Below, one piece after another: positions 7,154 to 16,555 of a stretch of DNA of 24,172 bases. The stretch's first letter is position 1, and each line of letters opens with the position of its first letter. This stretch comes from an uncultured Lachnospiraceae bacterium (GTDB lineage Bacteria > Bacillota > Clostridia > Lachnospirales > Lachnospiraceae). Made by a program: the position numbers and the translations under genes. The stretch covers positions 1 through 24,172 of the forward strand of contig CAKSBI010000033.1 of assembly GCA_934437985.1 (NCBI GenBank). The letters are read 5' to 3'. The notes below the pieces were generated by a model, which worked only from the letters and a program-made list of their open reading frames with translations, was not told the origin of the DNA and made no database searches.

Positions 7154-9244
7154 ATGTCAGATGAACAGGGCAATGACGGTATGTTAGACATGTACCTGTT
7201 TGAGAATAGCCAGCTTCTTGAAAAATTACAGGATATAGTTCTTGAGCAGAAGGACGAGGATGGATTTGATGAAGAGGCAATTAATGAGATATTCCGTATA
7301 ATGCATACGATCAAGGGCTCATCAGGCATAATGATGTTTGATGATATAACTAAGATTGCGCATAAGTTAGAGGATGTATTCTTTTATCTGAGGGAGTCGC
7401 ATCCTGATGATGTTCCGCATATGCAGCTTGTTGAGCATGTCCTTGAGGTAGGGGATTTTATATCGGCAGAGCTTGACAAGATCAGGGATGGTGAGGCTGC
7501 AGATGGAGATTCAGGTGAGCTTGTTAAGAAGATAGATGATTTCCTTAACAGCATTAAAGGTGAAGCAGCGGATGGTGATAACAGGGATGCTTCGAAGGTC
7601 GAAAAAAAGGAAACACCTCCGCATGCACAGCATTTTTATATTGCGCCGGCAGCAACAGAGTCAAGTAAGTTTTACAGAATAGTCATTACATACCATGAGG
7701 ATACGGAGATGGCTAATATAAGGGCATATACAGCGGTGTACGCCCTTAAGGATGTAGCCGAGGACCTGTTGTATTCACCGGATGATATTATCGTAAATGA
7801 AGATTCTGCCAGGACGATACTTGAGGATGGATTCAGGATTCTTTTACAGACACAGTCAGGGCCAAAAGAGATAAAGGGTCTTATAGATGGGTCAGGGATT
7901 ACGAACATAGACATAAAGGAATGTACTGCCAAAGAATACCAGATGGGATTTGACTTCGCTTCACATGAAGAGGAGGAGAAAAAGGAAAATACAGAACCTA
8001 AGCCGGGTGATTTTGTAATTGAGTCAAAGGCACCGGGTAAGAAGAAGCAGCTTGCAAAGAAGAATAAGGCAGCTCCCAAACAGTCATTTATCAGTGTTAA
8101 TGTTGAGAAGATGGATGTGCTTATGGATCTTATTGGAGAGCTTGTTATATCTGAGGCAGTTGTGCTTCAGAACCAGGATCTTAATGTTCCGGGCCTTGAG
8201 CTAAGTAATTTTAAGAAGGCTGCGGCACAGCTTATGAAGATATCATCTGATCTTCAGGATGCGATTATGTCCATGAGAATGATGCCGCTTACCAATACAT
8301 TCCAGAAGATGAACAGAATTGTATTTGATGTATCCAGAAAGCTTGGTAAAGATATTGACCTTGTGCTTGAGGGCGAGACAACAGAGGTAGACAAGAACAT
8401 AATTGAACATATTTCAGATCCCCTCATGCATCTTATCAGGAATGCGGTTGACCATGGTGTTGAGCTTCCTGCCGACCGTAAGGCATCAGGAAAACCGGAG
8501 AAAGCCCGGATTACCCTGGCTGCCAAGAATGAGGGTGGCAAGGTATGGATATCAGTGGCGGATGATGGTGCCGGAATGAACAGGGAAAAGATTCTTGATA
8601 AAGCGCGTAAAAGCGGTCTGTTGGGGAAAAGGGATGAGTCATCTCTTTCTGATAAAGAAGTTTACCAGTTTGTTACATATCCGGGATTCTCAACTAAGGA
8701 AAAGGTATCAGAGTATTCGGGACGTGGCGTGGGAATGGACGTTGTTGTTAAGAATATACAGGCAATCGGGGGAACTCTTGAGATCGACAGTACTCCGGGT
8801 AAAGGCTCCTCGTTCACGTTGAAGATACCGCTTACACTTGCTATCATCAATGGAATGATCATGGAAGTTGGTGGTGCGGAATATGCAATAGAGACAGGAA
8901 GTGTAAAGGAGTTTGTCCAGGTTAAAAAAGAGATGCTTATCCATGAGAATGAACCAGATGAATGTATTATGATAAGAGGTGAATGTTATCCGGTGATCAG
9001 ACTTTCAAAGTGGTTTCATATTGATAATGCTGAACAGAATATTGAAAATGGTTCTATTCTTATGATGGAGAATGAGGGCAGAATAATATGTCTCTTTGCT
9101 GACAGGCTTATCAGGGAACAGGAAATTGTTGTTAAACCGATGCCATCATATATTAAGAAGATTAAAGGAATATCGGGATGTACACAGCTAGGTGACGGAG
9201 GTTTGGCGTTAATACTTGATCCTGCCGGTTTTTTTACACCATAA
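7154..9244 (+). CDS. cheA: Chemotaxis histidine kinase CheA
   Basis: 696 residues with all five CheA regions. P1 (Hpt) has phospho-His51 in IMHTIKGSSG. A P2-like regulator-docking domain lies at about 159-258 (FYRIVITYHEDTEMANIRAY). P3 dimerisation is at about 313-385 (FISVNVEKMDVLMDLIGELV). P4 ATPase has LIRNAVDHG (427-435), ADDGAGM (469-475) and GRGVGMDVV. P5 is the CheW-like domain (about 560-696). An AAAGGAGG site precedes the ATG. It autophosphorylates on P1 and passes phosphate to CheY-type receivers, bound to receptor through CheW. The 56-base gap before it holds no clear promoter or terminator, so it is part of the operon. Confidence 0.96.
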   Translation: MSDEQGNDGMLDMYLFENSQLLEKLQDIVLEQKDEDGFDEEAINEIFRIMHTIKGSSGIMMFDDITKIAHKLEDVFFYLRESHPDDVPHMQLVEHVLEVGDFISAELDKIRDGEAADGDSGELVKKIDDFLNSIKGEAADGDNRDASKVEKKETPPHAQHFYIAPAATESSKFYRIVITYHEDTEMANIRAYTAVYALKDVAEDLLYSPDDIIVNEDSARTILEDGFRILLQTQSGPKEIKGLIDGSGITNIDIKECTAKEYQMGFDFASHEEEEKKENTEPKPGDFVIESKAPGKKKQLAKKNKAAPKQSFISVNVEKMDVLMDLIGELVISEAVVLQNQDLNVPGLELSNFKKAAAQLMKISSDLQDAIMSMRMMPLTNTFQKMNRIVFDVSRKLGKDIDLVLEGETTEVDKNIIEHISDPLMHLIRNAVDHGVELPADRKASGKPEKARITLAAKNEGGKVWISVADDGAGMNREKILDKARKSGLLGKRDESSLSDKEVYQFVTYPGFSTKEKVSEYSGRGVGMDVVVKNIQAIGGTLEIDSTPGKGSSFTLKIPLTLAIINGMIMEVGGAEYAIETGSVKEFVQVKKEMLIHENEPDECIMIRGECYPVIRLSKWFHIDNAEQNIENGSILMMENEGRIICLFADRLIREQEIVVKPMPSYIKKIKGISGCTQLGDGGLALILDPAGFFTP

Positions 9245-9263
9245 CGAAAGGGGATGAATAATT

Positions 9264-9791
9264 GTGGCTGAAGAAGAAAAAGATGAAGAGATGATGCTCG
9301 AGGATACCCAGAAGGACCGTTATATGACATTTATGACAGCCGGGGAATGCTATGCAATAGCAATAAAGTATGTAAATGAGATAATTAGTTTTCAGAGAAT
9401 AACAGATATCCCTGATACAGAGGACTATGTTAAAGGGCTTATCAATCTAAGAGGTAAGATTATCCCTGTAATTGATGTCAGGCTCAGGTTTGGTTATGAA
9501 CAGTTAGAGTATACTGACAGGACATGTATTATTATTACTGAGGTAAAGGGCACTGTGGTTGGACTTATTGTTGAGAAGATTGAAGAAGTGGTTAACATAT
9601 ATGAAGAAGACATTCTGCCGCCGCCGGATATCGGAGTGAGACAGGATGAGGTTGACCGATACATATATGGAATAGGAAAGGTCGGCGATAAGGTAAAGCT
9701 TATGATCGATCCGGACAGACTGCTGAGGGATCCGGAGGATGAAGAGGCTGCGCCTGTGGCCCGGGAAGATGAGGAAGCTGAAGATAAGTAA
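9264..9791 (+). CDS. cheW: Chemotaxis coupling protein CheW
   Basis: 175 residues. It links CheA to chemoreceptors in the signalling array. The CheW fold runs from about 18 to 155 with the signature GLINLRGKIIPVIDVRLRF (58-76), which includes the receptor/CheA-contacting Arg63 region. The start is GTG at 9264, 9-10 bases after AAAGGGGA; the next ATG codons lie inside the protein. The first 17 and last 20 residues are very acidic extensions outside the fold. It lies 19 bases after cheA and 18 before the MCP. Confidence 0.95.
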   Translation: MAEEEKDEEMMLEDTQKDRYMTFMTAGECYAIAIKYVNEIISFQRITDIPDTEDYVKGLINLRGKIIPVIDVRLRFGYEQLEYTDRTCIIITEVKGTVVGLIVEKIEEVVNIYEEDILPPPDIGVRQDEVDRYIYGIGKVGDKVKLMIDPDRLLRDPEDEEAAPVAREDEEAEDK

Positions 9792-9809
9792 GACAGGGGG
9801 TAATTCTTA

Positions 9810-11219
9810 ATGAAAAATATAAAGATAACTACAAGGCTTATGATGGGATTTTCATTTGCTGTAATTGTAAACATAATCAGTTCTATTGTGGGCTGCGTTG
9901 CAATTAGCGGGCTGGTAAAAAGCATAAATGCATATCAGGATTATATTGATGGTAATGTGGCAACATTGAACATTAACAGCTCTGACCTGTTCTGGAAGGA
10001 TAAGGCTGGTACGGTGCTGGGTGTGTGTCTTGTGATAGGTGTTGTTATTACTATTGCATTTGAAGTGGCACTTATCCATAACATCAGGGAGAGTATAAAA
10101 GAGCTGGCATATGTTTCGGGAAAGATTGCTGAAGGGGATTCAAACTTTGAATTCAGGGAGCTTGGCAACAATGAGTTTGGTGACATCATGGAATACTTCA
10201 GGCAGTGTGGTGCTTCGGCGGATAAGAATGCAAAGATAGCAGCAGAGCTTGCAAACGGTAATCTTTCAATAGAAGTTGTTCCTAATTCTGAGAATGATAT
10301 CCTTGGCAATGCCCTTAAGAAGGTTGTTGATGATAACAATGATGTATTGTCAATGATCAAGAGGGCATCCCTTGAGGTTAATACAGGGGCAGGGCAGGTT
10401 GCGGCAGCAAGCCAGTCACTTGCACAGGGTTCTACTGAGCAGGCAAGTGCGATAGAGCAGGTTACCGTATCAATTCAGGATATTACAGCCAAGACGCAGG
10501 ACAATGCAGAGCAGGCTAATGAAGCTAATAAGCTCGTACAGGTTGCAAGCAGGGATGCAGAGGCAGGTAATGCATGTATGGTTCAGATGAAGACGGCCAT
10601 GAAAGAGATTAATGCGTCCTCAGAGAATATATCCAAGATCATTAAGGTTATTGATGATATTGCATTCCAGACCAATATACTTGCACTTAATGCTGCAGTT
10701 GAGGCGGCAAGGGCAGGGTCTTATGGAAAGGGCTTTGCAGTGGTTGCAGAGGAGGTACGTGACCTTGCTTCCAAGAGCTCGCAGGCCGCAACAGAGACAG
10801 CAGCAATGATAGAGGATTCGATAAATAAAGTACGCACAGGAACAAGCCTTGCGGAAGAGACGGCAGTAGCGCTTGACCACATTGTAAAACAGGTTGAAAA
10901 GATTGTGGATATTACAAGTAATATTGCAGAGGCTTCTAATAATCAGGCAGCAGCACTTGAACAGGTAGATCAGGCGATAGTTCAGGTATCGCAGGTAGTC
11001 CAGACTAACTCGGCAACAAGTGAAGAGTGTGCGGCGGCAAGTGAAGAGCTTTCAAGTCAGGCAACTAATCTTCTTGATACAATTGACAGATTTAAGCTTA
11101 AGCAGATATCATCATACGGAGATTATGCAATGGCTGATGATGAGCATTCTAAAAGTAAAAGAAGATATGCTGGTGAAGATGATTCGATAACACTCAGCAC
11201 GGATTTTGGAAAATACTGA
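9810..11219 (+). CDS. Methyl-accepting chemotaxis protein with a minimal extracellular loop
   Basis: 469 residues. Two membrane segments (about 11-35 and 67-89) are separated by only about 30 residues, too short for a Cache, 4HB or other ligand-binding domain. A HAMP-like region follows (about 90-180; [24 protein letters not shown], suggesting two HAMP-type repeats). The signalling helices carry the conserved hairpin tip [20 protein letters not shown] and [19 protein letters not shown] (about 281-320), which binds CheA and CheW. No C-terminal tether pentapeptide is seen. CAGGGGGT precedes the ATG. It is the only receptor in the operon and the expected CheR substrate. It may sense membrane or cytoplasmic state or act through partners, which is inference. 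Confidence 0.93.
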   Translation: MKNIKITTRLMMGFSFAVIVNIISSIVGCVAISGLVKSINAYQDYIDGNVATLNINSSDLFWKDKAGTVLGVCLVIGVVITIAFEVALIHNIRESIKELAYVSGKIAEGDSNFEFRELGNNEFGDIMEYFRQCGASADKNAKIAAELANGNLSIEVVPNSENDILGNALKKVVDDNNDVLSMIKRASLEVNTGAGQVAAASQSLAQGSTEQASAIEQVTVSIQDITAKTQDNAEQANEANKLVQVASRDAEAGNACMVQMKTAMKEINASSENISKIIKVIDDIAFQTNILALNAAVEAARAGSYGKGFAVVAEEVRDLASKSSQAATETAAMIEDSINKVRTGTSLAEETAVALDHIVKQVEKIVDITSNIAEASNNQAAALEQVDQAIVQVSQVVQTNSATSEECAAASEELSSQATNLLDTIDRFKLKQISSYGDYAMADDEHSKSKRRYAGEDDSITLSTDFGKY

Positions 11220-11264
11220 TGCATTATAGATAAATTATACGATTATATTTAAAAATTGCTTAAT

Positions 11265-11310
11265 TATAGACAGGGGCGGCTGTGGTTATTGCTTCTGTCT
11301 ATATCTTTTT
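11265..11310 (+). terminator. Intrinsic terminator of the chemotaxis operon
   Basis: TATAGACAG (11265-11273) pairs perfectly with CTGTCTATA (11295-11303) around a 21-base loop. A T-rich run (TCTTTTT, 11304-11310) follows. It stands 45 bases after the MCP stop. Confidence 0.8.
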
Positions 11311-11311
11311 C

Positions 11312-11340
11312 TTGTTAATAATTGTGCAGGGTGTTATACT
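11312..11340 (+). promoter_or_regulatory. Promoter of the class A PBP gene
   Basis: TTGTTA (11312-11317), a 17-base spacer and TATACT (11335-11340) stand immediately after the che operon terminator. The transcript would have a leader of about 110 bases containing the 18-bp tandem repeats. Confidence 0.6.
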
Positions 11341-11378
11341 ACTTATTATTGGTAATACTATAAAACTGGTAAAGGCAG

Positions 11379-11432
11379 TATATAAGTAATGACCAGTGTA
11401 TAAGTATTAATCAATGTATAAGTATTAATCAG
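11379..11432 (+). repeat. Three 18-bp tandem repeats in the PBP leader
   Basis: Copies at 11379-11396, 11397-11414 and 11415-11432. The last two differ only at their final base (TGTATAAGTATTAATCA + A/G); the first is more diverged (TATATAAGTAATGACCAG). A fourth begins with TGTA and then degrades. The array ends 24 bases before the PBP start codon, so it is transcribed from the promoter at 11312-11340. Confidence 0.8.
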
Positions 11433-11456
11433 TGTACAAATAAGGTTGGTGATATA

Positions 11457-13730
11457 ATGGCACAAAAAGATAAAAAGAAAAAAAAGCATAGGAAGCATCC
11501 TAAGCTCTGTCTTGTACTTGAGATTATATTCCTGTTGATGATTGTTGCAGCAATAGGTATTACCCTTTTCTTATATTTCAGGTATGGTGATGAGATAAGA
11601 GAGGCAAGACAGGATGCAGTACGCCTTGTTGAGGAATCCACTGAGGACACATTCAGGGCTACGGAGACTTCCCTTGCCTATGATTCGAAGGGAAAACAGA
11701 TAGCGGTATTGAAGGCGGATAAGGATGTATATTATGTTCCGTTGTCTGAGATACCACAGCAGGCTATTGATGCCATGGTAGTTACTGAGGATAAGAAGTT
11801 TTACAGACACAAGGGAATAGACATAAAGGCCATTGGTGCGGCCTTTGTTGAGCTGGTTAAGAATAAGGGTGAAAAAAAACGTGGTGCAAGTACAATTACA
11901 CAACAGCTTGCACGCGGTATCTTCTTAAGCACGGAGAAGACTTGGAGACGTAAGGTTAAGGAAATGTTCATTGCCCTGGAACTTGAAAAAAAGTATGACA
12001 AGAACCAGATCATGGAGTATTATCTTAACAACATATATTTTGCGAACGGATATTATGGTATAGAGGCGGCGAGTAAGGGCTACTTTAACAAGAGCTGCAA
12101 GGAGCTTAATACTGCAGAGATAACATTTTTATGTTCTATCCCTAACAGCCCGACGAGATATGACCCTATAGCGAATAAAAGCAATACGCTGGAGAGAAAG
12201 AACCGTATTCTTGACCAGATGCTTGCTGACGATAAGATTACGGATGTCGAATATAATGAAGCATATAATTATGATATCAAGCTTCATGTGCCTAAGTCCA
12301 AAAAACGTAATTATGTGGAAACATATGTCCAGTACTGTGCAACCCGTGCGATAATGAAGTCACAGGGATTTGAATTCCAGAATACATTCAGTTCAGACAA
12401 AAGTGAAGAGGAATACAACGAACTGTACAGTGATAAGTATTCAGAGTGTCAGCAGATGCTTTTCCGTGAGGGATACAGGATATATACTTCAATTAACACG
12501 AAGAAGCAAAAGAGCCTGCAAAAAGCGATAGACGATGAACTAGCATTTAACACAGAAAAAGCGGATGATGGGATATATAAGTTCCAGGGAGCCGGGGTAT
12601 GTATTAATAATAATACCGGAAGGGTTATAGCTGTTGTTGGAGGAAGGAACCAGTCAGTTGACGGATATACATTTAACCGTGCATATCAGAGCTACAGACA
12701 GCCGGGAAGTGCAATTAAGCCGGTAATTATATATACACCGTATTTTGAAAGAGGCCATAAACCTACGGATATTGTCAAGGATGCTCCGATAAAGGATGGA
12801 CCGAAGAACTCAGGCGGCTCATATCTGGGCAGCATAACCGTCAGAACGGCAGTTGAACGTTCCGTTAATACAGTTGCATGGAATCTGTTTGGGGAATTGA
12901 CACCCAAGGTATGTATGAGCTATATGTACAGAATGGGATTTGCCAGATTATCCCGAAAAGATTACAACCACGCATCAGCACTGGGAGGACTTACCAATGG
13001 TGTAAGTCCGGTTGAGATGGCATCGGCGTACGCAGCGATTGAAAATGAGGGTGCATACCGTGAACCTACCTGCATTATCAAGATTACTGATTCGAGGGGA
13101 AATGTAATATTTGATGACAGCATGAGGACAAAGGAACAGGTGTATGATTCAAATGCGGCAGCAATGATGACTGACGTGATGGAAGGTGTTCTTACAAGGG
13201 GAACTGCAGGAGGTTACGCACTTGATAATATGTCCTGTGCCGGAAAAACAGGAACAACTAACGATAAGAAGGATGGCTGGTTTGCCGGATATACACCATA
13301 TTATACGACCGTAGTGTGGGTAGGGTATGATATGCCTAAGAGTGTGAATGACCTTCTTGGTAACACGTATCCGTTACGGATATGGCATAATTTTATGAGC
13401 GGGATCCATACAGGCCTTGAAAACATTGAATTCCCGGAGTATGAAGGGGAAGAGAAGGATAAATCATACAGCTCATCATATACTACGAAGAAGCCTGAAG
13501 CGACAGACGAACCTGATGATACCTGGGATAATGAGCCGGATACAGATGATGATAATTATATACCGGAGGACGACCAGAATGTACCGGCTGATGATATGGT
13601 AACAGCGGAGCCGGTGATAACGGAACAGCCTGTGGAAACAGCACCTCCGGCACCTGCAAGTGAGCCGTCATATGATGAACCGGCTGACAATGTACCTGAT
13701 GATGTAACATCTGATACAGGTATGCAATGA
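11457..13730 (+). CDS. Bifunctional class A penicillin-binding protein (PBP1A family)
   Basis: 757 residues. It polymerises glycan strands and cross-links stem peptides outside the membrane. A lysine-rich cytoplasmic head (1-16) and one membrane segment (17-41) precede the GT51 transglycosylase, with catalytic Glu111 in VVTEDKKFYRHKGID and the GASTITQQLARG block (143-154). The transpeptidase has Ser418 in QPGSAIKP (SxxK), SVN (469-471) and KTGT (597-600). Residues about 660-757 form an acidic, proline/threonine-rich tail, probably disordered. Only a weak ribosome site (AAGGTTGG) precedes the ATG. It has its own promoter and ends at the shared terminator at 13766-13817. All catalytic motifs are intact. 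Confidence 0.96.
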   Translation: MAQKDKKKKKHRKHPKLCLVLEIIFLLMIVAAIGITLFLYFRYGDEIREARQDAVRLVEESTEDTFRATETSLAYDSKGKQIAVLKADKDVYYVPLSEIPQQAIDAMVVTEDKKFYRHKGIDIKAIGAAFVELVKNKGEKKRGASTITQQLARGIFLSTEKTWRRKVKEMFIALELEKKYDKNQIMEYYLNNIYFANGYYGIEAASKGYFNKSCKELNTAEITFLCSIPNSPTRYDPIANKSNTLERKNRILDQMLADDKITDVEYNEAYNYDIKLHVPKSKKRNYVETYVQYCATRAIMKSQGFEFQNTFSSDKSEEEYNELYSDKYSECQQMLFREGYRIYTSINTKKQKSLQKAIDDELAFNTEKADDGIYKFQGAGVCINNNTGRVIAVVGGRNQSVDGYTFNRAYQSYRQPGSAIKPVIIYTPYFERGHKPTDIVKDAPIKDGPKNSGGSYLGSITVRTAVERSVNTVAWNLFGELTPKVCMSYMYRMGFARLSRKDYNHASALGGLTNGVSPVEMASAYAAIENEGAYREPTCIIKITDSRGNVIFDDSMRTKEQVYDSNAAAMMTDVMEGVLTRGTAGGYALDNMSCAGKTGTTNDKKDGWFAGYTPYYTTVVWVGYDMPKSVNDLLGNTYPLRIWHNFMSGIHTGLENIEFPEYEGEEKDKSYSSSYTTKKPEATDEPDDTWDNEPDTDDDNYIPEDDQNVPADDMVTAEPVITEQPVETAPPAPASEPSYDEPADNVPDDVTSDTGMQ

Positions 13731-13765
13731 TATCAGCAGCATAAAATAATGTAATGCAATGATAA

Positions 13766-13817
13766 AAAGCAGATAGCAGTGTATGTTTACATACAGATTG
13801 CTATCTGCTTTGGTTTT
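13766..13817. terminator. Bidirectional terminator between convergent genes
   Basis: A perfect 13-bp stem, AAAGCAGATAGCA (13766-13778) with TGCTATCTGCTTT (13799-13811), encloses a second 6-bp hairpin TGTATG/CATACA (13780-13785/13790-13795) with a TTTA loop. A-rich sequence lies on the left and TTTT on the right, so it serves both the PBP gene and the minus-strand arabinofuranosidase gene. Confidence 0.9.
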
Positions 13818-13838
13818 ACAGGACAGATACCTGATTAA

Positions 13839-15359
<1,521 letters not shown>

Positions 15360-15367
15360 TCAATTAC

Positions 15368-15381
15368 CCTGCGAGCGCAGG
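15368..15381. promoter_or_regulatory. Palindromic operator candidate upstream of abfA
   Basis: CCTGCG-AG-CGCAGG forms 6-bp inverted arms with a 2-base centre, 26 bases before the abfA ATG. Next to it, on the minus strand, is a TATAAC that could be a -10. A regulator bound here would block transcription. No regulator gene is adjacent, so its identity is unknown. Confidence 0.4.
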
Positions 15382-15481
15382 TTATACAGCTATATCTTAT
15401 CACAGCCCCTGTTAAATGTATAGAAAATGTTACACCGGTACATTATAAATATTATTACCTGTGCAATACGGAGGCGTTGGT

Positions 15482-15877
15482 ATGACTATAGAAAAAGTGG
15501 TGCTTAATATTGTAAGAATATTATTAGGCGGAAGTATATATTATATGTTAGAGACTGTTGTCAGGGGTTATTCACACTGGTCCATGTTCATACTTGGCGG
15601 TGTGTGCTTTCTCGGATGTGGTATCGTCAATGAAATGGCGGGAAACAGTATATCGACATGGAAAAAAATGGTGTGGTGCATGATAATTATAACTGTATTT
15701 GAATTCCTGACAGGGATAATTGTTAATGTTAAGCTTGGCTGGCACATATGGGATTATTCGGGAATGCCGTTACATGTTATGGGACAGATATGCGTTCCGT
15801 ATATGTTTTTGTGGTATGGTATAAGCGGCATTGCAATATGGATTAACAAGATGTGCGATAAAGTTGCACAAATGTAA
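15482..15877 (+). CDS. Small four-helix membrane protein, CmpB-type putative ABC transporter permease family
   Basis: 131 residues from the ATG at 15482, set by GGAGG eight bases upstream; the frame is open from 15461 but without a ribosome site. It has about four membrane helices (roughly 7-25, 34-50, 62-82, 102-123). The motifs RGYSHWSMFILGG, EFLTGIIVN (74-82), WDYSGMP (90-96) and GQICVPY match the Pfam ABC_trans_CmpB ('putative ABC-transporter type IV') family as I recall it. The biochemical role of that family is not established, and no ATPase gene is adjacent. A hairpin directly after the stop probably ends transcription. Confidence 0.85.
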   Translation: MTIEKVVLNIVRILLGGSIYYMLETVVRGYSHWSMFILGGVCFLGCGIVNEMAGNSISTWKKMVWCMIIITVFEFLTGIIVNVKLGWHIWDYSGMPLHVMGQICVPYMFLWYGISGIAIWINKMCDKVAQM

Positions 15878-15905
15878 AACAAGCTGCCGGGAAGCAGCTT
15901 GTTCT
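15878..15905 (+). terminator. Hairpin after the CmpB-type gene, probable terminator
   Basis: AACAAGCTGC (15878-15887) pairs perfectly with GCAGCTTGTT (15894-15903) around a CGGGAA loop, starting on the base after the stop codon. The T tract is short (TTGTTCT), so termination may be partial. Confidence 0.6.
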
Positions 15906-16153
15906 ACGGGGAATAGAGAACTAACTTTATATAGGCAATCATTTGAAGCTGTTATTGCAAGTAACATCAAAGAGTATGTAGCATCAAATGATATGGTCAA
16001 AGGGTAAAAAAAAATCAAAGGTGTCCAATATGCAATCACCTTTGATTTACTTATATGATATAAAAAACACAGTGAATTGTCAATAGAAACACTAAATATT
16101 CATACAAACTAAAGAAAAATTAAATAAAGTTTATAGAAAGTTTATAAAAACTA
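15906..16153. other. A/T-rich intergenic region without a supported gene
   Basis: No ORF with a start and ribosome site is seen. A plus-strand frame ending at 16007 reads FEAVIASNIKEYVASNDMVK but has no upstream start codon; it could be a decayed gene end or chance. The minus-strand-oriented terminator at 16006-16048 lies inside. The stretch 16049-16153 is mostly A and T, leading to the promoter at 16154. Confidence 0.5.
16006..16048 (-). terminator. Strong intrinsic terminator, best on the minus strand
   Basis: A 12-bp perfect stem, AAATCAAAGGTG (16012-16023) with CACCTTTGATTT (16037-16048), encloses a 13-base loop. Read on the minus strand it is followed by nine T's (16014-16006). On the plus strand the following bases are ACTTATAT, a poor T tract. 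No minus-strand gene lies upstream of it in that direction. Confidence 0.7.
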
Positions 16154-16182
16154 TTGACAAATGCTAAATTATGGATTAACAT
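16154..16182 (+). promoter_or_regulatory. Promoter of the small TTG-start gene
   Basis: A consensus TTGACA (16154-16159), a 17-base spacer and TAACAT (16177-16182). The start would be near 16189, about 45 bases before the coding region. Confidence 0.65.
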
Positions 16183-16234
16183 AGCGTTTGTAGCTTTGTT
16201 AAATAAAGGAATAAATGTGTTGGAGGTGTATTGT

Positions 16235-16453
16235 TTGGACAGATACAGAGTAGTTGTGGATGAATTTGAATATTGTGAAGGGGGTAATTATACCGCTTAT
16301 GGAATAGCATGTGATGACCAGGATATGGTATTGCCTGATATATCACAGAACCGCACGAAGATATATAGTTTTGTGAAGCTTATTAATGATAATGATCTTC
16401 AGCCGGTACATATCATGGATGTGGTCGAGGATTTCCTTGACGAGCTGCAATAG
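16235..16453 (+). CDS. Small conserved-looking protein, probably DUF6514 family
   Basis: 72 residues using a TTG start at 16235, chosen because GGAGG at 16222-16226 is 8 bases upstream; no ATG is correctly placed. The frame is open back to 16154, but that part is the promoter. The sequence begins MDRYRVVVDEFEY, then YTAYGIACDD, LPDISQNRTKIYSFVKLIND and ends in HIMDVVEDFLDELQ. It looks like a small alpha/beta protein, acidic, with no membrane segment or metal motif. It resembles a family of about 75-residue Firmicutes proteins of unknown function (DUF6514, from memory). It has its own promoter, and a separate one serves the downstream LRR gene. Confidence 0.8.
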   Translation: MDRYRVVVDEFEYCEGGNYTAYGIACDDQDMVLPDISQNRTKIYSFVKLINDNDLQPVHIMDVVEDFLDELQ

Positions 16454-16498
16454 AATGGAAGCCCGAAAAGTGACATATATTTTTTGCATTTCGTCATA

Positions 16499-16527
16499 TT
16501 GCTGACATATTTAAAATATAGTATACT
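16499..16527 (+). promoter_or_regulatory. Promoter of the LRR protein gene
   Basis: TTGCTG (16499-16504), a 17-base spacer and TATACT (16522-16527) precede the ribosome site TAGGAGG of the LRR gene. The leader would be only about 22 bases. Confidence 0.6.
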
Positions 16528-16555
16528 CTTTGTAATTTATGATAGGAGGTATACT

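Noticed and set aside
15908..16007. Plus-strand reading frame ending in ASNDMVKG
   Set aside because: No start codon or ribosome site and only about 30 codons; kept as a note in the intergenic entry, not as a gene.
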